From MGOM01 sp035693825 (GTDB lineage: Bacteria; Chloroflexota; Anaerolineae; Anaerolineales; E44-bin32): a stretch of DNA of 39,166 nt. The DNA lies in the NCBI GenBank assembly GCA_035693825.1, contig DASSGB010000257.1, positions 1-39,166 of the forward strand, in the 5' to 3' direction. Of this stretch, positions 1 through 7,879 are shown piece after piece (within the stretch, counting starts at the first letter, position 1; each line of letters starts with the position of its first letter). The translations under genes and the position numbers were made by a program. The notes beneath the pieces were generated by a model. It was not told the origin of the DNA. It saw only the letters and a program-made list of their open reading frames with translations, and searched no databases.

Positions 1-2
1 GC

Positions 3-2522
3 GCCATCATCACCCGGGCCCTGGTCGAATACACCGATGCCTCGGGCGCCTCGATCGCCGAGCGCCGGCTGATTGACGATCTGACGCTGGTCTACGCCGA
101 GGCCGAGCTGCCTCCCGACGCACCTCCGGTGGTGGAGATCACCTCCCCGACCGACGGCAGTGCGCCCAGCGGGACGACGATCAACCTGCGCGCCAGCATC
201 TGGGAAGACCGCGAGCTGGGCGAAGTGCGGTACCAGATCGACGGCGGGGAAGAGACGGTCCTGGGCGCGCCGCATTCGCTCACCGATCCCTCGGCTTACT
301 ACACCGGTGTCAACTTCAGCGCCTCGCTCCTGTCGCCCGGGGTCCCGCACATCCTGACGATCTCGGCCCTCGACCGGGCTGGCCACTTCGCCTCCGACAG
401 CGTCACCATCATCCTGCCGACGCCGGTGCCGTCGATCGACATCCAGGCGGTCAAGATGGAAGTCGTCCAGGTGGTCCAGTGCCTGAACAACCGGCACTGT
501 GAGGACAACGCCGTGCCGATGGTTCAGGGAAAGCCCACCTGGGTGCGCGTCTACGTGCGCAGCGAGGGTGGATCACCGTCCCGGCCGATCTCCGGCCGCT
601 TGTGCCGCGGCCGTGTGACAACCTGCGATACCGCCTACGTCAACCCCATCAATACCCTCCTCCCGGACGGGGACGAGGATCCCTCGGAGTCCGACCGGAA
701 CACCCTCGAAACCAGCCTGAACTTCATTCTTCCGCCGGCTTGGTTGACGGGTGACAGACTCGAGCTGACGGCCTTCGTCAACTACGAAGAAGAAGACATG
801 GACGAGACCCGCGGCGACAACAACGCCGTTCAGGCCGCCGTCCGGGTGACGCCGCCGCGGCGCCTGACGGTGATGTTCCGAAGCGTCACCGCCGACGGCA
901 TCACAGCCCCCTCCTCGGAGATGTTCAGCCTGGTGGATTGGCTCAGCCGCGTGTTCCCGGTGGCGCGCATCACCCCCATCTGGCGCGGGCCTCTGCGGGG
1001 CGACTTCGACCTGTCGGACTCGAGTGGCGACAACTGCGGCCGCACGTGGAACGTGCTGATGGACTCCCTCCGCAGAGCCTACACCTGGAGTGGGCCGGGA
1101 ACTGGCTACTTGTTCGGCATGGTGCCTGAAGAGGCCCGCCGCGACGGCGTCGCGGGTTGCGGTGAACTTCCCGGGCGCGTGGCTTCCGGCAAAGTGACAC
1201 CAGGCCGGCGCGAAGGCGCGAGGGTCGCGGCGCAGGAGTTCGGCCACAACTTCGGCCGACGCCATGCCACCCGGTGCGGCAGAGCCGACAACCCGGACGG
1301 TAGTTACCCTGTACGCAACGGCCACCTGGATGATCTCGGCCTCGATCTCGTCTTGCGTCAGCCTTACCCGCGCGTTTCCAGTTACGACTACATGGGCTAC
1401 TGCGGAGGGCAGGACAACACCTGGACCTCGGTCTACACCTACCTGGCCCTGCTGGGATCGTTGCCGGTGGCCGACGTGCCCTCATCCGGCGCGCATCTGG
1501 CGGCGTTGGCGGCGGCCGATGGTGAACCGGTGTGGGTCGGCGGGGGACAGCTGTCACCGGAGGGCTTCATCCTGGAGCACGGCTTCTACCGCGCCGCTCT
1601 GGCCGAGGGCATCGAAGACGGCCTGCCCGTCGGCCCGTTCACCGCGCAGTTGCGCGACGCCGACGAGGCGATCCTCTTCGAGCGCCCCTTCGGCCTGATC
1701 GAGATGAGCAACGCCGAGCCCACCGACTCGGGCACCTTCCAGATCATCCTGCCCGACGTCGCCGGTGCCTCACAAGTCGTCTTCCTCTACCAGGGGGCGG
1801 AGATCGGTCGCGTGTCGGCCAGCGCCAACGCCCCGCAGGTGTCGATCATCGAGCCGGCTGGCGGGGAGGACTGGGGCGCCTCCGGAGCACACACGATCGC
1901 CTGGGAGGCCAGGGATGCCGACGGCGACGCGCTGCGTTTCAACGTTCAGTACAGCACCGACGGCGGCGCAGCCTGGAGCTCCATCGACGTCGACCTGACG
2001 GACGCAACCTCGCTGACGGTCGATTCAGCGAACCTGCCCGGGGGCAGCCTTCTCTTCCGCGTCCTGGCCAGCGATGGACTGAACCAATCGGAGAGCGTCA
2101 TCTCCGCCCCGGTCAGCGTGGGCGACAAAGCGCCGATGATTCACGTGGCCTCGCCGGCAGAAGGCGATGCCTTCCCGGTCGGGGAGGCGGTGATCCTGCA
2201 AGGCTATGCCACGGATTTCGAGGACATCGTGATGGAGGACGATGCCTATCGCTGGTCGTCCGATCTCGATGGCGATCTCGGCGCCGGTCCGACGCTGTGG
2301 GGCATTCCTCTCAGCGCGGGCAACCACCAGATCACGCTGACCGTCACCGATCGCTCCGGACAGACAGCGGCCCAGTCGGTGCGCATCCGTGTGGGCGGCG
2401 AAACGCCGGCGCCGGCCGGCCGGCCGCCCCTGGCACTGGCCTTGGTGCTGGCCGGTGGCGTCCTGCTGCTGGGGTCGATCGGCGGGATCCTGTTCTTCAT
2501 GATGCGGGCGCGTAGAACCTAG
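3..2522 (+). CDS. Surface metzincin-like protein with degenerate zinc motif (5' end outside window)
   Basis: The reading frame is open to the left edge, so the true start lies upstream; the GTG at 129 is only an internal codon. The visible part has Ig/cadherin-like beta domains around a metallopeptidase-like core. At 1233-1265 it reads Q-E-F-G-H-N-F-G-R-R-H, the metzincin pattern HExxHxxGxxH with Gln in place of the first zinc-binding His. A Met-turn-like segment (YDYMGYC) follows at about 1386-1406. The C-terminus has an alanine/leucine-rich membrane span and a short basic tail (RARRT), so the protein is probably anchored with its bulk outside the cell. It is a paralog of the protein at 16311-19229: both share the 'VxVYV' N-terminal region, the 'DGDxLxF' Ig-like domain and the membrane anchor. 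The missing His suggests weak or no catalysis (inference). The stop overlaps the stop of the opposing gene in a shared CTAG. Confidence 0.8.
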   Translation, partial: AIITRALVEYTDASGASIAERRLIDDLTLVYAEAELPPDAPPVVEITSPTDGSAPSGTTINLRASIWEDRELGEVRYQIDGGEETVLGAPHSLTDPSAYYTGVNFSASLLSPGVPHILTISALDRAGHFASDSVTIILPTPVPSIDIQAVKMEVVQVVQCLNNRHCEDNAVPMVQGKPTWVRVYVRSEGGSPSRPISGRLCRGRVTTCDTAYVNPINTLLPDGDEDPSESDRNTLETSLNFILPPAWLTGDRLELTAFVNYEEEDMDETRGDNNAVQAAVRVTPPRRLTVMFRSVTADGITAPSSEMFSLVDWLSRVFPVARITPIWRGPLRGDFDLSDSSGDNCGRTWNVLMDSLRRAYTWSGPGTGYLFGMVPEEARRDGVAGCGELPGRVASGKVTPGRREGARVAAQEFGHNFGRRHATRCGRADNPDGSYPVRNGHLDDLGLDLVLRQPYPRVSSYDYMGYCGGQDNTWTSVYTYLALLGSLPVADVPSSGAHLAALAAADGEPVWVGGGQLSPEGFILEHGFYRAALAEGIEDGLPVGPFTAQLRDADEAILFERPFGLIEMSNAEPTDSGTFQIILPDVAGASQVVFLYQGAEIGRVSASANAPQVSIIEPAGGEDWGASGAHTIAWEARDADGDALRFNVQYSTDGGAAWSSIDVDLTDATSLTVDSANLPGGSLLFRVLASDGLNQSESVISAPVSVGDKAPMIHVASPAEGDAFPVGEAVILQGYATDFEDIVMEDDAYRWSSDLDGDLGAGPTLWGIPLSAGNHQITLTVTDRSGQTAAQSVRIRVGGETPAPAGRPPLALALVLAGGVLLLGSIGGILFFMMRARRT

Positions 2523-3526
2523 GCAGGTACACCCCAGCCCGGTTTGCCCGGCAAACCGGGTTGGGGGTTCTGTCCCGAGCGAACGCGTCGACCCATCCAG
2601 ATCAAGAACCCCACGGCTGCCAGACCCACCAGCGCCGTGCCGGTCGTGTTGTCGACACGGTTGGGATCGATCTCGGCCAGGCCGGACGCCAGGACGAAGA
2701 ACGCCAGCGCGCCGGCGGCCATCGCCAGCGAGTGTCCCGGGCTCCAGTCCGGATGCGCGGCCCGTCGCCCGAATCGCATCCACAGCCATGCAACGTAGCC
2801 GAGCACCAACACGACCCATACGAGGGCCGGCATGGATGTGTTGGGCAGGAACCACTCGAAGAAGAACAGACCCAGCGTGGCGCCGAAGGCGGAAAGGCCC
2901 ACGCGCAGCGGCGAGGCCAAGGCCGGCGGCGGTGCCGCGGGCGTGGGTGGCCGGACGCGCTGCGCCCAGGCTCCCAGCGCGACGACGCTTGCCGCCGACA
3001 GGATGTGCGCCAACGCGGTCGGGCGATACGCGGTCAGGGCGAGATTCATGAAGATCGTGGTCGCGCCGAAGATAGCGGCGGCCCAGCGAAAGCCGGCGGC
3101 GCTCAGCCACGGCCGGTCGCGCTCCGCAGGAAAAAGCAGCCCGACGAGCAGAATGGGGATGCCGATGCTGAAAACGGCGTGATAGATCGCCAGGCCGACA
3201 GACCACACCCAGTTCACTCCGAGCCACCGCCCATAGACGCCCAGAATGCCCAGGTCCACCCAGTTTGGATCGAAGAAACTCTTGACCGCCAATCCTTCTT
3301 CGACGATGCCGTAGGCCGCGCCCAGCAGGAGGATCGCGGGCCAGCCCTGCCTCCATCGAAACGCGAGCTCGCGCACCAGGAGCGCCCCGCAACCGTACAG
3401 CGCCGCCATGAACGGCAGGGTGAAAGGCTGAAAGAACTCCACCGGAGGGGACGATGTGGATAACAGCTCACCCACGGCGGGAGAGAGAAAGAGCAGAACG
3501 AAGGCGGGTGTGATCCAACGTCTCAT
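2519..3526 (-). CDS. Multi-pass membrane protein of unknown function
   Basis: A predicted 335-residue protein made almost entirely of hydrophobic segments, about 9-10 membrane spans, with Pro/Ala-rich cytoplasmic loops. I chose the ATG at 3526 because GGAGG lies four bases upstream and the product then opens with MRRWITPAFVLLFL, a typical first span; a longer frame begins at 3571. A Glu-Glu pair (GIVEEGLAVKSFF) followed by a membrane His (GLAIYHAVF) faintly recalls CPBP intramembrane proteases, but the third motif is not evident, so I do not assign that family. The last 12 codons run through a strong inverted repeat (2532-2566), so this copy of the dispersed hairpin is inside the coding region. 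Convergent with the preceding metzincin-like gene. Confidence 0.7.
   Translation of the reverse strand: MRRWITPAFVLLFLSPAVGELLSTSSPPVEFFQPFTLPFMAALYGCGALLVRELAFRWRQGWPAILLLGAAYGIVEEGLAVKSFFDPNWVDLGILGVYGRWLGVNWVWSVGLAIYHAVFSIGIPILLVGLLFPAERDRPWLSAAGFRWAAAIFGATTIFMNLALTAYRPTALAHILSAASVVALGAWAQRVRPPTPAAPPPALASPLRVGLSAFGATLGLFFFEWFLPNTSMPALVWVVLVLGYVAWLWMRFGRRAAHPDWSPGHSLAMAAGALAFFVLASGLAEIDPNRVDNTTGTALVGLAAVGFLIWMGRRVRSGQNPQPGLPGKPGWGVPA
2532..2566. repeat. Dispersed CCCGGTTT hairpin, copy 1
   Basis: A 17-bp stem (2532-2548 with 2550-2566, one G-T pair) around one base. The core is CCCGGTTTG/CAAACCGGG. It lies at the convergent end of two genes and inside the last codons of the minus-strand gene. 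The same core recurs at 19704, 25589 and 28750. Likely a bidirectional terminator or a REP-like element. Confidence 0.75.
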
Positions 3527-3587
3527 GGGGCCTCCGCATTCCTTCGTACAGGCCATACAGGCAGGACGCACCGAATGTCGCGGAGAT

Positions 3588-3709
3588 CAGTGGTCAGGGG
3601 TGACCCCTGCGCTTACCATTCTTCCGCCAATGAGGCGCAGGGTGAGTGGCCAGTGCCGGCTTTTCTGACCACTGACCACTCACCGCTGACCACTGACCAC
3701 CGGCCACTA
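3588..3709. repeat. TCAGTGG heptamer repeats and fold-backs
   Basis: On the minus strand 3663-3709 reads as six consecutive seven-base units (CTAGTGG, CCGGTGG, TCAGTGG, TCAGCGG, TGAGTGG, TCAGTGG). The segment at 3641-3655 pairs with 3670-3684 (15 bp, one G-T), giving a stem-loop. At 3588-3609 is half of the palindromic variant found whole at 15205-15231, with a perfect inner palindrome at 3595-3609. Lies between divergently transcribed genes. Confidence 0.8.
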
Positions 3710-3738
3710 GTACTGTGTCCCTTGCGCAGATCGCATGA

Positions 3739-4806
3739 ATGCGGAATAATGCGGTGGAACGTTGTCGACGTTCGCTGGAGGCCGTTACGAAGAATCGCGC
3801 GCGCACCGACCTGCCGATTCTGTTTCTGTACAATCTCGACCCTGAGTGGGACCCACCGTTCGCGCAGGAAGTTGTGGACGAAGTGGAGAGCCTCATGGCC
3901 GATCTGCGCGCGTTGGGACATCGCGTGACTCCGGCCGTCGTGCGCAGCGATGACGTCGCCGCGTGTCTGGAGCCGCATGCTCCGGATGAGTACGTGGTCT
4001 TCAACTGGTGCGAGGAGCTCCCGCACGTGCCGCGCAGCGACGCGCGCGCGGCGCAGGTTCTCGAGAGCCTGGGCTACGCGTACACCGGCGCCACCGCGGC
4101 CGTGCTGGCGGCCAGCTGGAACAAGCCGCGGGTCAAGCGCACGCTGGAACGCGTGGGTCTGCCCACGCCGCGCGGCCGGGTGTACACCTTGCCCGAGGTG
4201 GAGGATTGGGATCGTTTCCCGGCGATCGTCAAGCCCGCCTGGGAACACTGCAGCGTGGGATTGACGCGCGAGGCGGTGGTGAGAAGCACCGAGGAGCTGC
4301 GGGCGCGCGTGGCCGGCGTGCTGGCGGAATTTGCCCAGCCGGCGCTGGTCGAGGACTTCATCGACGGACGCGAGTTCCGAGTCTGCCTCTTCGGCAACGG
4401 AACGTTGGAAGAGCTGCCGGTGGCCGAGATGGGCTTCGCCGCGTTCGACGATATCCGCGACCGGCTGTGCGTGTACGACGCGAAGTTCGATTCCGAGTCG
4501 CGGCACTTCCAGGATATCGAGCTGCTGCTTCCGGCGCTGCTGACGCAGGACGAACAGCGGCAGATGTCGGAGGCGGCGGTCACCGCCTATCGGGCGATCG
4601 GCTGCCGCGATTATGGCCGGTTGGATTTTCGCATGCGCCAGGGCGTCTTCTACATCCTCGACGTGAACCCCAACCCCGATCTGACCTCCGACGGAAGCAT
4701 GGTGGTGGGCGCCGAAGAAGCCGGTTATACCCAGGCCGAAATCGTCAGCCAACTCGTCACCCTCGCCGCCGAGCGCCATCCGCGATTCGGCGAGGGGCAT
4801 TCGTAG
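3739..4806 (+). CDS. ATP-grasp ligase related to D-alanine-D-alanine ligase
   Basis: A 355-residue protein resembling the D-Ala-D-Ala ligase branch of the ATP-grasp superfamily, which joins a carboxylate to an amine through an acyl-phosphate. Visible signs are the N-terminal 'FNWCEELP' segment, then 'LESLGYAYTGATAAVLAASWNKPRVKRTLERVGLPTPRG' as in Ddl, the ATP-binding lysine region 'FPAIVKPAWEHCSVGL', and the Mg-binding end 'FYILDVNPNPDLTSDGS'. It is not next to murein genes (mur, fts), so a role in peptidoglycan is not supported by context; it may ligate another amino acid or peptide. The start is uncertain: the ATG at 3739 has no clear ribosome site, a GTG at 3754 is in frame, and a possible promoter (TTGCGC 3722-3727, 17-bp spacer, AATAAT 3745-3750) runs into the first codons, which argues for a later start. 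Confidence 0.82.
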   Translation: MRNNAVERCRRSLEAVTKNRARTDLPILFLYNLDPEWDPPFAQEVVDEVESLMADLRALGHRVTPAVVRSDDVAACLEPHAPDEYVVFNWCEELPHVPRSDARAAQVLESLGYAYTGATAAVLAASWNKPRVKRTLERVGLPTPRGRVYTLPEVEDWDRFPAIVKPAWEHCSVGLTREAVVRSTEELRARVAGVLAEFAQPALVEDFIDGREFRVCLFGNGTLEELPVAEMGFAAFDDIRDRLCVYDAKFDSESRHFQDIELLLPALLTQDEQRQMSEAAVTAYRAIGCRDYGRLDFRMRQGVFYILDVNPNPDLTSDGSMVVGAEEAGYTQAEIVSQLVTLAAERHPRFGEGHS

Positions 4807-4829
4807 CGCGAAGCTCTCCATCAGCATAG

Positions 4830-4984
4830 CCCTACCGGGGACTTGAAGCGGGGTTCGCAGCCCAGAAACCGTCGGGCGAGCGCGACCCGCCCTGCCCCCT
4901 GCCCTCTCCCTCCGGGAGAGGGAGGAGTCGCTCTCGCCCAACGGAATCGCGGCCGCGCCCTCAAGCTTCAAGTCCCCGGCAGGG
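4830..4984. mobile_element. Fold-back (MITE-like) element with about 20-bp terminal inverted repeats
   Basis: The ends 4830-4849 and 4965-4984 are inverted repeats with one mismatch; the inner 15 bases are exact. Inside, a second pair (CCGTCGGGCGAGCGCGAC against GTCGCTCTCGCCCAACGG) matches with two differences. The centre is a 9-bp hairpin (CCCTCTCCC, three bases, GGGAGAGGG) near 4912-4932. The whole 155-bp segment could fold into one long imperfect hairpin. It has no coding capacity and fills most of the gap before the helicase gene. It resembles a non-autonomous miniature element; no clear target-site duplication was seen. Confidence 0.6.
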
Positions 4985-5019
4985 TCAAGAAAGGGAAGAA
5001 GCAGTCGCTGCCCGCCCGC

Positions 5020-5025
5020 TATAAT
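5020..5025 (+). promoter_or_regulatory. TATAAT -10 box of the helicase gene (leaderless-type)
   Basis: A perfect TATAAT ends seven bases before the ATG at 5033, so transcription would start at or within a base or two of the start codon. No Shine-Dalgarno sequence fits the gap. No good -35 hexamer is seen. Confidence 0.55.
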
Positions 5026-5032
5026 CCTCCCG

Positions 5033-7585
5033 ATGGGAATCGAACAGGCTCTCGAATCGATCCGCATGGACGGCGACTGGATGCGCAACATCGCCGTCTG
5101 GGAGCGCTTGCCGCCGCGCGAGGCGCGCTACGGGGAGATCCCGAGCGAACTCGATCCGCGGCTGAAGGACGCGCTGCATCACCGCGGCCTGGCTCCGCTC
5201 TACACGCATCAGGCGGCGGCCGTGGAGTCGGCGCTCGCCGGCGAGAACGTGGTCATTGTCACCGGCACGGCCTCGGGCAAGACGCTGGCCTACAACCTCC
5301 CCGTTCTTCACCGCCTGCTCGGAGATCCGGAAGCGCGCGCCCTGTACCTCTTTCCAACCAAAGCCCTGGCTCAAGATCAGGCGGCTGAGCTGGCGGTGTT
5401 CCTGGAGGCCATCGGCCCGCAGGCGATCGCCGTGCGCATGTACGACGGCGACACGCCCGCGGCGCGCCGGCGATCGGTGCGCGAGGAAGCCCGGCTGCTG
5501 ATCAGCAACCCCGACATGCTGCACGCCGGCATCCTGCCGCACCACCCGCGCTGGGCGTCGTTCCTCGAAAACCTGCGCTGGATTGTGCTGGACGAGCTCC
5601 ACGTCTACCGCGGCGTCTTTGGGTCGAACGTCGCCAACCTGCTGCGCCGCCTTCGCCGGCTGTGTCGTTTCTACGGGTCGGAGCCGCGCTTCATCCTGAC
5701 CTCGGCCACCATCGCCAACCCCAAAGACCTGGCCGAAAGGCTGATCGAATCCGATGTGCGTCTCATCCCGGCCGACCTCGACGGCTCGCCCCGCGCCGAG
5801 AAGCACATCCTGTTCTACAACCCGCCGGTCATCGACCCGCGTCTGGGGATTCGCCGCGCCTACACCCTGGAGGCCACCCGATGGGCGGCGCGCTTTGTCG
5901 ACGCCGGCGTCCAGACGGCCGTCTTCGCCCGCTCGCGCCGAACGACGGAGGTCGTCCTCGGATACCTACGGGACAGTGTGGCGGAGGCCGGCGGCGACCC
6001 GCAGCGCGTGCGCGGCTATCGCGGAGGTTATCTGCCGCTCGAGCGCCGGGCCATCGAGCGCGGCCTGCGCCAGGGCCAGGTCCAGGCGGTCGTGGCCACC
6101 AACGCCCTCGAGCTGGGCGTGGACATCGGGCAACTGGGCGCGTCGATCCTGGCCGGCTATCCCGGCACGCTGGCCTCGATGTGGCAGCAGGCCGGTCGGG
6201 CGGGAAGGCGCAGCGAGGCCTCGGCCTCCGTCCTGGTGGCCTCGGGAGCGCCGCTGGATCAGTTCATCGTGGCTCATCCCGCCTTCGTTTTCGAGCGCAG
6301 CCCCGAGCACGGACTGATCCACCCCGACAATCTGGCCATTCTCGTGCGCCATCTACGCTGCGCGGCCTTCGAGCTCCCCTTCGGCGAGGACGAATCGTTC
6401 GGGTCGTATCCTCACACCCGTCAGCTGCTGGAGGTGATGGCCGAAGACGGCGAGCTGCATCACTCGGGCGGCGCGTACCGTTGGGTGGCCGACGAGTATC
6501 CGGCCGAGTCGGTTTCCCTGCGCGCCAGCGGAGACGACACGGTCATCATTCAGCAAATCGGTGAGGGCCGGCCGGTGGTCATCGGCGAAGTCGATCGGCA
6601 AACGGCGCCGGTCCTGGTCCACGAGGGCGCCGTCTACAGCCACGAAGGGCGAACCTTCCTGGTGCAGAGCCTGGACTGGGAGAACGGATTGGCCGACGTC
6701 AAGGCGGCCGAGGTCGATTACTACACCGATGCCGCCGAGGCCGTCGACCTGACCGTGCTCGAAGCCTACGATGCCGACGAAGGCGGAGACGCGCGCCGGG
6801 CGCACGGCCGTGTTCGACTCACGGCGCAGGCCACGTCCTTCCGCATGGTCAAGCGTTACACGCACGAGACGCTGGGCTACGGCGAGATCGACCTGCCGCC
6901 GCGCGAGTTCGAGACCACGGCCTGCTGGTTGTGGCTCGCTCCCGAAACCGTGGCCCGGCTGGAGGCCGAAGGCGTCCTGCTGGCGCCCAACGACTACGGC
7001 CCCGATTGGATGCGGGCCAGCGCCGCGGCGCGCCAGCGCGACGGTTTTCGCTGCCGGCAATGCGGTGCGCCGGAACGCCCTGGGCGGGTCCACGATGTCC
7101 ACCATCTGCAGCCGTTTCGCAGTTTCGGTTATGTGGCGGGCTCCAACCGGAAGGACCTCGAAGCCAACGCACTCGACAATCTGATCACGTTGTGTTCGAC
7201 CTGCCACCATCGTGCAGAGGCGGCGCGCGGGACGCGCAGCGCCTTGGGAGGTCTGAGCTACGCCCTGGGCAATATCGCGCCGCTGTTCCTGATGTGTGAC
7301 GCGCGCGACCTGGGCAGCCTGGCCGAGACACGCTCGCGGGCGACGCGCGGGCCCACCATCACCCTCTACGACCGCGTGCCGGAAGGTCTGGGTCTCGCCG
7401 AGCGGCTGTACGAAGTCATGCCTCAGCTCCTCCAGGGAGCGATGGATCTGATCGGCGCCTGCGGCTGCGTCGACGGCTGCCCGGCGTGTGTGGGCCCGGT
7501 CGGCGAAGGCAGCGCCGACGTCAAAGAGCTGACGTCGCGCTTGCTGGACACTCTTCTCGAGGTTCCCGATAGCCGGGCGGGATAA
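5033..7585 (+). CDS. MrfA/YprA-type DEAD/DEAH helicase with embedded HNH nuclease domain
   Basis: An 850-residue superfamily 2 helicase. Walker A TGTASGKT lies near residues 77-84, DELH at 187-190, SAT at 224-226, and motif VI QQAGRAGRR at 385-393. The C-terminal cysteine cluster (C810, C812, C816, C819) is the zinc motif typical of the MrfA family (DUF1998), 3'-5' DNA helicases involved in mitomycin-lesion repair in Bacillus. Between the core and that cluster sits an HNH-type unit: CRQC (674-677), HH (690-691), N-L-I-T-L-C-S-T-C-HH (C721, C724, H725). No intein splice motifs surround it, so it is a domain insertion. The helicase-nuclease combination suggests unwinding coupled to cleavage in DNA repair or defence (inference). 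The start is the ATG placed just after a TATAAT box. It stands alone on the plus strand, after a fold-back element. Confidence 0.88.
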   Translation: MGIEQALESIRMDGDWMRNIAVWERLPPREARYGEIPSELDPRLKDALHHRGLAPLYTHQAAAVESALAGENVVIVTGTASGKTLAYNLPVLHRLLGDPEARALYLFPTKALAQDQAAELAVFLEAIGPQAIAVRMYDGDTPAARRRSVREEARLLISNPDMLHAGILPHHPRWASFLENLRWIVLDELHVYRGVFGSNVANLLRRLRRLCRFYGSEPRFILTSATIANPKDLAERLIESDVRLIPADLDGSPRAEKHILFYNPPVIDPRLGIRRAYTLEATRWAARFVDAGVQTAVFARSRRTTEVVLGYLRDSVAEAGGDPQRVRGYRGGYLPLERRAIERGLRQGQVQAVVATNALELGVDIGQLGASILAGYPGTLASMWQQAGRAGRRSEASASVLVASGAPLDQFIVAHPAFVFERSPEHGLIHPDNLAILVRHLRCAAFELPFGEDESFGSYPHTRQLLEVMAEDGELHHSGGAYRWVADEYPAESVSLRASGDDTVIIQQIGEGRPVVIGEVDRQTAPVLVHEGAVYSHEGRTFLVQSLDWENGLADVKAAEVDYYTDAAEAVDLTVLEAYDADEGGDARRAHGRVRLTAQATSFRMVKRYTHETLGYGEIDLPPREFETTACWLWLAPETVARLEAEGVLLAPNDYGPDWMRASAAARQRDGFRCRQCGAPERPGRVHDVHHLQPFRSFGYVAGSNRKDLEANALDNLITLCSTCHHRAEAARGTRSALGGLSYALGNIAPLFLMCDARDLGSLAETRSRATRGPTITLYDRVPEGLGLAERLYEVMPQLLQGAMDLIGACGCVDGCPACVGPVGEGSADVKELTSRLLDTLLEVPDSRAG

Positions 7586-7601
7586 TCCCAATGCGAAATC
7601 T

Positions 7602-7646
7602 GATGGCGAGGCCGCCCTGAGCTCGTCGAAGGGCGGCCTCGCCATC
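7602..7646. terminator. 17-bp perfect hairpin after the helicase gene
   Basis: 7602-7618 and 7630-7646 are exact inverted repeats around an 11-base loop. The centre, CCCTGAGCTCGTCGAAGGG, belongs to a dispersed motif (CCCTGAGC..GTCGAAGGG) that I recall from many environmental bacterial genomes. It begins 17 bp after the stop. It lacks a T-tract, so termination is inferred from position only. Confidence 0.6.
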
Positions 7647-7727
7647 TCCCGGCCGCCACGGGGCGTCATGGCGCTTGCCGGAGCGGCTCCTCGGAGTGCT
7701 GTACGCGGGGGGCAGACGAGCGGGCGG

Positions 7728-7733
7728 TATAAT
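7728..7733 (+). promoter_or_regulatory. TATAAT -10 box upstream of the kinase gene
   Basis: TATAAT in the context GGTATAATCG, about 150 bp before the chosen ATG at 7880. The same G-TATAAT-C context precedes the genes at 5033, 26755 (minus strand), 28336 and 29810. The leader between it and the gene holds CAGTC-type repeats. Confidence 0.5.
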
Positions 7734-7748
7734 CGCGCCGCGGTAGGA

Positions 7749-7777
7749 CAGTCAACAGTCTTTCAGTCATCAGTTGT
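7749..7777 (+). repeat. CAGTCNN heptamer repeats in the kinase leader
   Basis: Four units, CAGTCAA, CAGTCTT, (T)CAGTCAT, CAGTTGT, in near seven-base register. The same variant, four units long, occurs at 36727-36755. Lies between the promoter and the kinase start. Confidence 0.55.
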
Positions 7778-7879
7778 CACCGCCATGGTGTGGGCGCCGG
7801 CAAGCGGCTGCGAAAACGGCGAGCCGGAGCGCCTACCGACGACAGACAACCGACCCCTGCTCTAGAGGTGAGGCGCTCC

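Noticed and set aside
2025..3392. Long minus-strand open frame across two genes
   Set aside because: Composition-driven shadow in GC-rich DNA; it has no family signature and overlaps well-supported genes.
3663..3709. CRISPR-like array
   Set aside because: Units are seven bases with no spacers; this is a simple heptamer repeat.
3613..5091. 492-residue minus-strand frame
   Set aside because: Antisense to the ATP-grasp ligase and the fold-back element; part of its sequence is translated heptamer repeats (SGEWSVV).
7040..7210. Intein or homing endonuclease in the helicase
   Set aside because: The HNH region lacks splice-site residues, and the helicase sequence is not interrupted in a conserved motif.
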